Below are positions 1-4,722 of a stretch of 7,624 nucleotides of DNA, piece after piece (position 1 is the stretch's first letter; each line of letters opens with the position of its first letter). The DNA lies in the NCBI GenBank assembly GCA_964496705.1, contig CAZCBJ010000195.1, positions 1 to 7,624 of the forward strand, written 5' to 3'. Both the position numbers and the translations under genes were made by a program. The notes beneath the pieces are model-generated. The model saw only the letters and a program-made list of their open reading frames with translations, made no database searches and had not been told where the DNA came from. This stretch comes from CAZCBJ01 sp964496705 (GTDB taxonomy: Bacteria; Chloroflexota; Anaerolineae; Anaerolineales; Anaerolineaceae).

Positions 1-23
1 TTAAACGCTAAAATATTGTTGTT

Positions 24-698
24 ATGGAAATTCAAAGCGCACTAACAATCATTAAAACATATCCTTTTGCCGATATTGACACAGACCAGGGAACAATAAG
101 AAAGCATTTGCCCACAAATGAGTTAAACGCTGATTTAATACGTTCCTATCTGGCTACTTACAAAAGGATAATGCTTGTGCCAAAAAGATTGATGGGAACA
201 AGCCCACAAAGGCAGGTACAGGAAGCCATAACGCTTGACCTTTCCGCTTTGCAACCGGTAAACGGTTTGTCTGGTTTTGATGGCCCGCCAATGGTGGCCA
301 ATAACAACAATTCGGAGTTATACCGGATAATGTACGAGAACGCCAAAGAGGAAGCCAGGGAGTACAAACGAAAGTATGAGGATGCCATTGCTGACAAACA
401 CAAGGCCGAATTAGAATTAGCCGGTAATAAAAACAGCGTAGTAGGAGACATAGCCCAGGGATTGGCCGGTTTTGCGCCTATGATTATGGGCGGCATGGGT
501 AAAACGCCAGTTGGCGTTGGTGAAGCGCCGCAACCACAAGCCCAGCCAGCCAATAATTTTAAGCCTGTTTCTGATGTAAAGTTACAAGCCATTATTAGGG
601 CTTATTCCAACCTGGACGAAATGGCCAAACAAAAAGTTTATGACTTACTGGCTAAGGTGTTTTCCGATTTGTCGGTTATCGACCGGCTTCAATTTTAA
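24..698 (+). CDS. Hypothetical coiled-coil protein, possible virion component
   Basis: I do not recognise this 224-aa protein. Visible parts are a compact N-terminal region (about 1-80), a low-complexity NNNN turn (93-96), a strongly charged helix likely to form a coiled coil (about 98-133, rich in E, K and A), a Gly/Met-rich hydrophobic stretch (about 140-165), a Pro/Gln linker (168-177) and a helical C-terminus (183-224). There is no signal peptide, and the 140-158 stretch is too Gly-rich to call a membrane span with confidence. The first ATG is at 24 and has no clear ribosome site; a TAA at 2-4 may end an earlier gene. It lies 19 bases upstream of a 73-aa gene and two genes before an endolysin, so a structural, scaffold or spike-associated role is my inference from position and modular build. 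An internal host-interaction protein is an alternative. Confidence 0.75.
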   Translation: MEIQSALTIIKTYPFADIDTDQGTIRKHLPTNELNADLIRSYLATYKRIMLVPKRLMGTSPQRQVQEAITLDLSALQPVNGLSGFDGPPMVANNNNSELYRIMYENAKEEAREYKRKYEDAIADKHKAELELAGNKNSVVGDIAQGLAGFAPMIMGGMGKTPVGVGEAPQPQAQPANNFKPVSDVKLQAIIRAYSNLDEMAKQKVYDLLAKVFSDLSVIDRLQF

Positions 699-717
699 AC
701 TTTAACAATTGTGTTTT

Positions 718-939
718 ATGCAAAAATTTAATGTAACGGTAACAATTGAGGCTTCCGATGTTATGATGGCCGGACTTGCAAAAGAAGGCATTCAGAACGT
801 TTTAAACGAACTTGGGGAGCATCAAAATTTTTTAATTGAATTAGCAGACCCGGCCAAGGCAAAAGGTTATAAATATAAAATATTAACCCTTATTAATAAC
901 CCTATTGTTAAAAAATTAGCCGGTAGTTTCGGAGGGTAA
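718..939 (+). CDS. Small hypothetical protein (73 aa)
   Basis: A 73-aa soluble protein with no recognised domain. I place the start at the ATG at 718; an in-frame TTG at 709 would add three residues (MCF) but is a poorer choice. The N-terminal part alternates like beta strands (MQKFNVTVTIEAS), the middle is an amphipathic helix (about 13-33), and the C-terminus is basic and ends in Gly-rich residues. No membrane segment, no cysteines. Its last codons (GGA GGG TAA) contain the GGAGGG ribosome-binding site of the next gene at 943, so the two are almost certainly co-transcribed and co-translated. The function is unknown; a minor virion protein or a partner of the membrane protein encoded next to it is the simplest inference. 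Confidence 0.65.
   Translation: MQKFNVTVTIEASDVMMAGLAKEGIQNVLNELGEHQNFLIELADPAKAKGYKYKILTLINNPIVKKLAGSFGG
931..936 (+). promoter_or_regulatory. Shine-Dalgarno site for the gene at 943
   Basis: GGAGGG lies six bases before the ATG at 943 and inside the last codons of the preceding gene. It is one of the clearest ribosome sites in the window and fixes the start of the membrane protein gene. Confidence 0.7.
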
Positions 940-942
940 AAC

Positions 943-1518
943 ATGAATCCATTAATAGCTGCAACGGCAGCCGATAGTATTAGCAAAGGCATTGAAAACG
1001 GCAATGTTGAAAAACTGGGCAATACAGCCATGAAACCGTTTAAAACAATGCTGATAGTGGTGGTTGTTGCAATTGCCGGGTTTTTCATTTACAAAGCTGT
1101 AAAAAACGCCATTGCCAAAGCCAAAGCAACCGCAAACAACAGGCAGGACATTATAAACAACCCAACCACACAGGCGCAAATTGAATCAAACCGCCTGGCA
1201 CGGGCCAAACAATATGCCACCCGCCTAAGAACCGCCTTTAATCCTTCGGGCTATTCCTGGCTGATTAGTACCGACTTTACCAACCTGGCGTCTGTTTTTT
1301 CGGTAGCCGATGAAATGAAGGCTAACGGTGTTCCATTCTCTTATGTTGCAAACGCTTATTATGCCGCTTATAATGACGATTTGGCCAAAAGGCTACAATC
1401 TGAACTTAACAGCAGCGAATTAACCAAGTTTTATTCAAAGGCCGGAATGAATGGCTTTAACGGGCTTAATGGCCTTAAAAAGAACCCTAACTCTAAACCT
1501 GTTTATTATGCTTACTAA
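943..1518 (+). CDS. Single-span membrane protein with annexin-repeat-like C-terminal half
   Basis: A 191-aa protein with a short amphipathic N-terminus (1-33), one hydrophobic membrane segment (about 36-50, MLIVVVVAIAGFFIY), a basic Lys/Ala helix (51-65) and a soluble C-terminal region. Residues about 84-166 read like a helical annexin-type repeat: ARxxxxATRLRTAFNPSG, then a hydrophobic helix, then FSYVANAYYAAYNDDLAKRL and SELNSSELTKFY. That spacing (LRxA, GxxF..V..aY...Y..dL...L..EL...EL) is what suggests the comparison; I cannot score it here. The C-terminus is Asn/Gly-rich and ends in aromatic residues (YYAY). The start is supported by GGAGGG six bases upstream. The gene overlaps the next one (endolysin A) by 11 bases. 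Likely role, by inference: a membrane-anchored virion or lysis-associated protein with its C-domain outside or in the virion. Confidence 0.75.
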   Translation: MNPLIAATAADSISKGIENGNVEKLGNTAMKPFKTMLIVVVVAIAGFFIYKAVKNAIAKAKATANNRQDIINNPTTQAQIESNRLARAKQYATRLRTAFNPSGYSWLISTDFTNLASVFSVADEMKANGVPFSYVANAYYAAYNDDLAKRLQSELNSSELTKFYSKAGMNGFNGLNGLKKNPNSKPVYYAY

Positions 1519-2089
1519 TGAAGTATTTACCAAACAAATGTTGCCTGTTACATTAAAACACGAGGGGGGTTATGTAAACATAGCACTTGACAAAGGCGGC
1601 GAAACTTACCGGGGTATTTCCCGAAAATCTAACCCCGACTGGCAGGGCTGGGCTATTCTTGAAAAATACAAACCTTTAACCAGGGGCGACATTATTAACG
1701 ATGCCGGGTTAAAACAGGCCGTTAGCGATTTGTATTTTACCAAATATTTCAAAAAAAACAATTTACACCTTTTAAATTCGTGTTTGGTAGCCTTGCAGTT
1801 GTTTGATTTTGCCGTACATGGCGGTTTATCGGTTGTGCGCCTTCAAAAACAAATTAACAAGGTTTTTAACCGTGATTTAAAAGCGGACGGCGTTTTAGGG
1901 CCTAAAACCATTGAAGCCATTAACAGCATTAACCCGGAGTTAATGGCACACCAAATTTTGTTTTTAAGGCGTGAGCATCTTATTGGAATTTTACAACGTA
2001 ATCCGCAACAAAGTAGGTTTGAAGCCGGATGGAACAATAGGATTGATTACATGAGGTATTTAATTAAACAATATGCCTTATTAGATTAG
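1508..2089 (+). CDS. GH108 family endolysin, copy A (soluble)
   Basis: A 193-aa peptidoglycan hydrolase of glycoside hydrolase family 108 (the ZliS/TTS1-type muramidase family), with a PG_binding_3-type C-terminal region. Glu19 in the HEGGY motif is the expected catalytic acid, followed by the family signature DKGGxTYRGISRK (29-41). DGVLGPKTIEAIN and the late FEAGWNNR are typical of the C-terminal part. There is no signal peptide or membrane segment, so it would stay in the cytoplasm until a holin opens the membrane. I chose ATG 1508 over the longer start at 1451 because the resulting N-terminus (MLTNEVFTKQ) lines up residue for residue with copy B (MISKETFLKQ), and the extra 19 residues overlap the upstream gene in another frame. 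It overlaps that gene by 11 bases and precedes a nuclease gene by 14. Confidence 0.93.
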   Translation: MLTNEVFTKQMLPVTLKHEGGYVNIALDKGGETYRGISRKSNPDWQGWAILEKYKPLTRGDIINDAGLKQAVSDLYFTKYFKKNNLHLLNSCLVALQLFDFAVHGGLSVVRLQKQINKVFNRDLKADGVLGPKTIEAINSINPELMAHQILFLRREHLIGILQRNPQQSRFEAGWNNRIDYMRYLIKQYALLD

Positions 2090-2103
2090 TTGGGAGTACA
2101 ATA

Positions 2104-2520
2104 ATGAGCAAAAAAGAACCAATATTTTGCAAAGTCTGGAGAGGAACACAGGTAAAAAACGGATTAAAAGCCCTTAGATATTGCATTGAAAACAAAAAAG
2201 ATGTTGATAATGCTTTTATAGTTAAAAACTTGGGGTTTGTTTCCTTTAAATACGGCAAAGAAGGCAATTCTGAAAAAGACTTTAAAGGCGGTTACGGAAT
2301 TTCTCACATCATTGCAAAAAGGGATTATGAGAAAAAGGGAGCAGGTTTAAAAACTGCTGAAAAAATCATTGACGTTTTAGTTTTTGGCAAAATAACAAAA
2401 ACAATCGCCGAAAAAGGAACAATTCAAATTGAGAAAGATGATTACAGGGCCATTTTATCCTTAAACTGGCACAATGACAAAGTTATTTGGCTATTAACAG
2501 GATTTAAACTAAGGCTTTGA
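2104..2520 (+). CDS. Stand-alone BECR-fold nuclease domain protein, copy A
   Basis: A 138-aa protein that matches, by eye, the phage Barnase-EndoU-ColicinE5/D-RelE-like (PBECR) nuclease pattern often found as the terminal domain of large polyvalent or MuF proteins. Landmarks: LGFVSFKYGKEG (43-54), KGGYGISHIIAKRD (61-74), an Arg in a beta strand (YRAILSL, Arg115) and the closing strand VIWLLTGFKL (127-136). The family is predicted to cleave RNA; here it stands alone with no delivery domain or signal peptide. Compared with copy B (4722-5147) it has Tyr-Gly in place of Trp-Gly and KRD in place of KHG, so one candidate active-site His is missing and activity may be altered. GGGAG at 2092-2096, seven bases before the ATG, supports the start. 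Its stop overlaps the start of a 46-aa ORF (TGATG). Confidence 0.75.
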   Translation: MSKKEPIFCKVWRGTQVKNGLKALRYCIENKKDVDNAFIVKNLGFVSFKYGKEGNSEKDFKGGYGISHIIAKRDYEKKGAGLKTAEKIIDVLVFGKITKTIAEKGTIQIEKDDYRAILSLNWHNDKVIWLLTGFKLRL

Positions 2521-2660
2521 TGAACCCGGAAAGGTTTGTACTTGTCCGGGCCTACGCATCAAACACCTACATTTTGTCGTTGCCTGATGGGTGCAAAGCC
2601 TTCAACAAATTTAATACTAATATTTTGAATTGTCAAACAATGAGATTTGGAGAATATTAA
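2520..2660 (+). CDS. 46-aa ORF overlapping the nuclease A stop codon
   Basis: A 46-codon ORF that begins in a TGATG overlap with the upstream nuclease gene and ends with TAA directly before the ATG of endolysin B, with no spare base on either side. This tight fit is the argument for a real gene, read by translational coupling. The product begins MNPERFVLVRAYAS, has two cysteines (25 and 38), is mixed in charge and has no membrane segment or known motif. A small immunity protein for the nuclease is a possible role, but nothing in the sequence proves it. The alternative is that this is a non-coding spacer: hairpins occur at 2525-2550 and 2624-2637, and the fit could be chance. Confidence 0.4.
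   Translation: MNPERFVLVRAYASNTYILSLPDGCKAFNKFNTNILNCQTMRFGEY
2525..2550 (+). other. Imperfect hairpin after nuclease gene A
   Basis: CCCGGAAAG pairs with CTT-G-TCCGGG (one bulged G, 8-base loop). There is no T run after it, so it is a poor intrinsic terminator. It covers codons 3-11 of the 46-aa ORF and could modulate its translation or protect the RNA end. Confidence 0.4.
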
Positions 2661-3326
2661 ATGATTTCAAAGGAAACATTTTTAAAACAGATTATTGAAC
2701 CAACCCTTTACTATGAGGGTGGTTACTCAAATAACCCACTCGATAAGGGGGGGGAAAGTTACCGGGGTATTACCCGTAAAAACTTTCCCTATTGGCCCGG
2801 TTGGCGATTTGTGGATAATGCAAAACCTTTGGCCAATAACGCCTATGTTTTAAAGGCTGAACCATTGGTACGGGATTTCTACTATACCGATTTTTTCCAG
2901 TTCCATAAATTTCACGAACTAAACAGCGTTAAAGTGGCGGCTGCGCTTTTTGATTATGCCGTACATGGCGGTTATTCGGTAAAAGGATTACAAACCTTGC
3001 TTAATAACCAGTTTGGGGAAAAACTTGTAATTGATGGCAAAATAGGCCCTTTAACCATTGCAGCCGTTAACAGGGCAAACGAAAGCAAGCTGATTAATGC
3101 TATTATGGACTGGCGTAAAGGATACCTTGATAAAGTGATTCAAAACAACCCATCGCAACAAGTTTTTAAAAAGGGATGGAATAACCGGCTTGCTTCATTA
3201 TCTGAGGTTTTGGGAGTTGTTAAAGAAAACCCCGTAAAAAGTGGTTTGGGGGTTATGTTAATCGTGGGCCTTGTGGGGTGGTTTGTGTTTTTCAGGAAAG
3301 GAGCAAACCATGAAAAACTGGATTAA
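2661..3326 (+). CDS. GH108 family endolysin, copy B, with C-terminal membrane anchor
   Basis: A 221-aa paralogue of the product of 1508-2089. It keeps the catalytic Glu19 in EGGY, the DKGGESYRGITRK signature (28-40), FDYAVHGG, DGKIGPLTIAAVN and FKKGWNNR. It differs from copy A in a C-terminal extension with a hydrophobic segment (about 195-211, GLGVMLIVGLVGWFVFF) followed by a basic residue and a short tail. Thus it is a tail-anchored muramidase without an N-terminal signal, which is unusual for a plain endolysin. It might sit on the inner face of the membrane until lysis, or be carried in a virion membrane. GGAGA at 2649-2653, seven bases before ATG 2661, supports the start. Its last 17 bases overlap the start of a truncated holin gene, indicating that an intact holin once followed directly. 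Confidence 0.92.
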   Translation: MISKETFLKQIIEPTLYYEGGYSNNPLDKGGESYRGITRKNFPYWPGWRFVDNAKPLANNAYVLKAEPLVRDFYYTDFFQFHKFHELNSVKVAAALFDYAVHGGYSVKGLQTLLNNQFGEKLVIDGKIGPLTIAAVNRANESKLINAIMDWRKGYLDKVIQNNPSQQVFKKGWNNRLASLSEVLGVVKENPVKSGLGVMLIVGLVGWFVFFRKGANHEKLD

Positions 3327-3345
3327 AGGCACATTTACCGATAAC
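3299..3345 (+). repeat. 47-bp direct repeat, left copy (holin gene start and ribosome site)
   Basis: These 47 bases match 4007-4053 with a single mismatch (C3309 versus A4017). The repeat includes AGGAGCAAAC and the first twelve codons of the holin gene. Identity stops sharply on both sides, which marks the junction of a duplication. Confidence 0.92.
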
Positions 3346-3351
3346 GGATAG
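3310..3351 (+). pseudogene. Truncated 5' remnant of the holin-like gene
   Basis: Starts with the same twelve codons as the intact gene at 4018 (MKNWIKGTFTDN), then reads G and a TAG at 3349-3351. It overlaps the end of endolysin B by 17 bases. Both membrane segments are missing, so a 13-residue product could not work as a holin. It shows that the ancestral order was endolysin B followed immediately by the holin. Confidence 0.8.
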
Positions 3352-3368
3352 TGTGGGAGAGCGTGTTA

Positions 3369-3404
3369 CGTTTTCGCCGGGGGACGAAAACGCCCGAACG
3401 GGCG
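3369..3404 (+). other. Two adjoining GC-rich hairpins
   Basis: CGTTTTCG (3369-3376) pairs perfectly with CGAAAACG (3385-3392), and CGCCCG (3391-3396) pairs with CGGGCG (3399-3404). The two stems share bases 3391-3392, so they compete or stack. No T run follows (AAGTAATTTATTATTA), so this is at best an atypical terminator; a recombination-junction remnant is another reading. The rest of 3352-3441 is AT-rich, and I see no confident promoter there. Confidence 0.45.
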
Positions 3405-3441
3405 AAGTAATTTATTATTAATCAAATAAAAACACAATCTT

Positions 3442-3681
3442 ATGAGTAAAATTATTGTAGAAATACAAATCGAAACACTGCCTAAAGCGGTTTTAAAGGA
3501 TTTGCTTTCATTTTGTAAAAGTAGCTCATTGAAAAAAAGGTCAACTATCAATGAGATTCAGAGCGTTAGTTTAGAATTTCTGTATAACTACGATAATGAA
3601 ATGAGCGAAATTCAATCAGATGCTATTGTTTACAACGCATCAAAGCATGATGTTGATAATGAAATTAATGAAAGGGTTTAA
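3442..3681 (+). CDS. Small hypothetical protein (79 aa) inside the split holin
   Basis: A 79-aa protein with no family I recognise. It begins with a short strand (SKIIVEIQIET), continues with a basic helix containing SSSLKKRST (27-35), and ends in an acidic, Asp/Asn/Glu-rich C-terminus. No signal peptide or membrane segment. It sits between the two fragments of a broken holin gene, so it may be a cargo gene (moron) brought in by the event that split the holin. There is no strong ribosome site before ATG 3442, only an A-rich leader, which is common in Bacteroidota. Its stop TAA (3679-3681) is in the same frame as the following chimeric ORF. It might be a regulator or an antitoxin-like protein, but nothing visible decides this. 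Confidence 0.5.
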   Translation: MSKIIVEIQIETLPKAVLKDLLSFCKSSSLKKRSTINEIQSVSLEFLYNYDNEMSEIQSDAIVYNASKHDVDNEINERV

Positions 3682-3696
3682 TACTATTCATTATGT

Positions 3697-3906
3697 GTGC
3701 TAACAGCGGCACACCTTGAAACGGTTGCTTTGCTCAAAATAGAGAAAGACAAAAAGGGCAGGCCTGAAATAAAACGGGTTATTACTTTTTATTCTAACTG
3801 GATTAAAGATAAAACGGTTTATTCGGTTTATATGATTGTCAGAGAAGGGAAAAACGGCCATGTGTATTATGACCACATTATCATTAAAAAAATGAACCTT
3901 GACTGA
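3697..3906 (+). pseudogene. Chimeric ORF: internal holin fragment joined to a nuclease-like tail
   Basis: A 69-codon ORF starting only with GTG (3697) and lacking a ribosome site. Its residues 4-12 (AAHLETVAL) are the same bases in the same frame as the second membrane segment of the intact holin (4135-4163). After Leu13 it turns into unrelated sequence with alternating strands (PEIKRVITFYSNWIKDK, VYSVYMIVREG, HVYYDHIIIKKM), a pattern that recalls the C-terminal strands of phage MuF- or BECR-type toxin domains. I cannot assign it to a family. The nearest ATG upstream (3693) is out of frame and stops after eight codons. The likeliest reading is a recombination scar in which the C-terminal end of a toxin gene was fused to a holin remnant. 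A functional new gene is possible but unsupported. Confidence 0.6.
3706..3734 (+). repeat. 29-bp direct repeat, left copy (holin interior)
   Basis: These bases are identical to 4135-4163, inside the intact holin gene, and lie in the same reading frame. Together with the 47-bp repeat they show that the left holin copy lost 81 bases of its middle and gained about 360 bases between the two fragments. Confidence 0.92.
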
Positions 3907-4017
3907 TAGAACTCCGAAACCACGTTTAAAACGTTGGGTTATCGTGCAAAATATCAATCAAGGTTTATACAAAGTTAATTGTAAAACTTTTTATCTGCAA
4001 GTACTTAGGAGCAAACA
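3907..4017 (+). other. Short intergenic stretch before the holin gene
   Basis: Contains a weak bulged hairpin at 3920-3937 (CCACGTT with AACGTTGG) after the stop of the chimeric ORF, and AGGAG at 4007-4011 as the likely ribosome site of the holin gene. I see no promoter that fits the Bacteroidota TTTG/TAnnTTTG pattern well. Confidence 0.4.
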
Positions 4018-4053
4018 ATGAAAAACTGGATTAAAGGCACATTTACCGATAAC
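4007..4053 (+). repeat. 47-bp direct repeat, right copy
   Basis: Partner of 3299-3345 with one mismatch. It carries the ribosome site and first twelve codons of the intact holin-like gene. Confidence 0.92.
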
Positions 4054-4215
4054 AACGGCACGCCTTCATTTAAACGCCAGATTGCGGCTTTTTTAACCGT
4101 TATTTTTTGCGTTGGGCTGTTCACCGGCAAAGGGGCGGCACACCTTGAAACGGTTGCTTTGCTTATTGGTGGCGTATTATCAGTAACCGGAATCGAAAAA
4201 TTTTCAAAAAACTAA
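4018..4215 (+). CDS. Small two-span membrane protein, probable phage holin
   Basis: A 65-aa protein with a polar N-terminus (MKNWIKGTFTDNNGTPSFKR), a first membrane segment (about 21-36, QIAAFLTVIFCVGLFT), a short loop (GKGAAH) and a second segment (about 43-57, LETVALLIGGVLSVTG), ending in a basic tail (EKFSKN). Size, two closely spaced segments, and position between an endolysin and a spanin-like gene fit a small holin, which would form lesions in the inner membrane and let the GH108 enzymes reach the wall. The polar head with a Gly-x-Pro-Ser-x-Lys-Arg turn is a common look for small phage membrane proteins. AGGAG at 4007-4011, six bases before ATG 4018, supports the start. A damaged copy lies at 3310-3351 and 3706-3734. 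An unrelated phage membrane protein is the main alternative. Confidence 0.8.
   Translation: MKNWIKGTFTDNNGTPSFKRQIAAFLTVIFCVGLFTGKGAAHLETVALLIGGVLSVTGIEKFSKN
4135..4163 (+). repeat. 29-bp direct repeat, right copy
   Basis: Identical to 3706-3734. It encodes the start of the second membrane segment of the intact holin-like protein (AAHLETVAL). Confidence 0.92.
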
Positions 4216-4218
4216 TTT

Positions 4219-4722
4219 ATGAAACGAGATTTAAAACCTTTGGGTTTATTGCTTTCGCTGCTGTTTATGGCAATAACCATCATGCTGTTATTTGGTTCGT
4301 GTTCGGGCAAAAAGTATTTACCACAGGTACAAACCATTGAAACCCTTAAAACGGTTGAAAAAACTGTTTTTAAAGATACTACCATAACCCGAACCATTCC
4401 GGGCGATACGGTCATAGTTGAAAAGCTGCTACCCGGCAAAGTTCCCGATATGGAACCAATTAAAGCCGAAAATGAGTATGCCATAGCCCGGGCGTGGGTA
4501 TATAACGGTAAACAGGTGATTCACCTTTTAATAAAACCAAAGGTATTTGAATTTGCGTTGCAAAATAAAACGCAAATAAAACATGTTGACCGTGTTAAAA
4601 CCGTTGAAAATACAACACTTGTAAAGCACATACCAAAATGGTTGTTTTGGTTGCTCGCTGTTTTGTTGGCTAACCTCGCTTTTACGGTTTACAGGTTCAA
4701 GAGAACCGGGAGGATTTTTTAA
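4219..4722 (+). CDS. Probable unimolecular spanin (u-spanin)
   Basis: A 167-aa protein with the defining topology of a single-molecule spanin. Residues 1-27 are a lipoprotein signal (basic start, hydrophobic core, FGS before Cys28), so the mature N-terminus would be lipidated at the outer membrane. Residues 29-140 form a periplasmic part rich in Thr, Val and Lys that looks extended and partly coiled (IETLKTVEKTVFKDTTIT). Residues about 141-158 (WLFWLLAVLLANLAFTVY) form a C-terminal inner-membrane segment followed by basic residues (RFKRTGR). The known role of spanins is to span the periplasm and fuse inner and outer membranes as the last step of lysis. It lies three bases after the holin-like gene and overlaps nuclease gene B by one base. 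The lipobox is slightly non-standard (Phe at -3). A cell lipoprotein with an unusual anchor is the alternative. Confidence 0.78.
   Translation: MKRDLKPLGLLLSLLFMAITIMLLFGSCSGKKYLPQVQTIETLKTVEKTVFKDTTITRTIPGDTVIVEKLLPGKVPDMEPIKAENEYAIARAWVYNGKQVIHLLIKPKVFEFALQNKTQIKHVDRVKTVENTTLVKHIPKWLFWLLAVLLANLAFTVYRFKRTGRIF
4708..4714 (+). promoter_or_regulatory. Shine-Dalgarno site for nuclease gene B
   Basis: GGGAGGA, seven bases before ATG 4722 and inside the end of the spanin gene. It is strong for a Bacteroidota gene and points to efficient translation of the nuclease within the lysis operon. Confidence 0.65.

Noticed and set aside
158..592. Minus-strand ORF of 144 codons opposite the first gene
   Set aside because: Cys/Ser/Leu-rich shadow of the plus-strand gene with no domain. 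The other minus-strand ORFs (for example 4212-4484, 4760-5095, 6349-6702) are the same kind of shadow.
709..717. TTG start for the 73-aa protein
   Set aside because: An ATG three codons later is the more usual start and no ribosome site favours the TTG.
1451..1507. Longer N-terminus for endolysin A (start at 1451)
   Set aside because: The added 19 residues are not matched in endolysin B, and they overlap the upstream gene in another frame; the start at 1508 aligns with copy B.
2520..2660. Integron attC-like recombination site behind the nuclease genes
   Set aside because: Hairpins behind toxin-like cassettes suggested this, but I could not find paired RYYYAAC and GTTRRRY core sites in either intergenic stretch.
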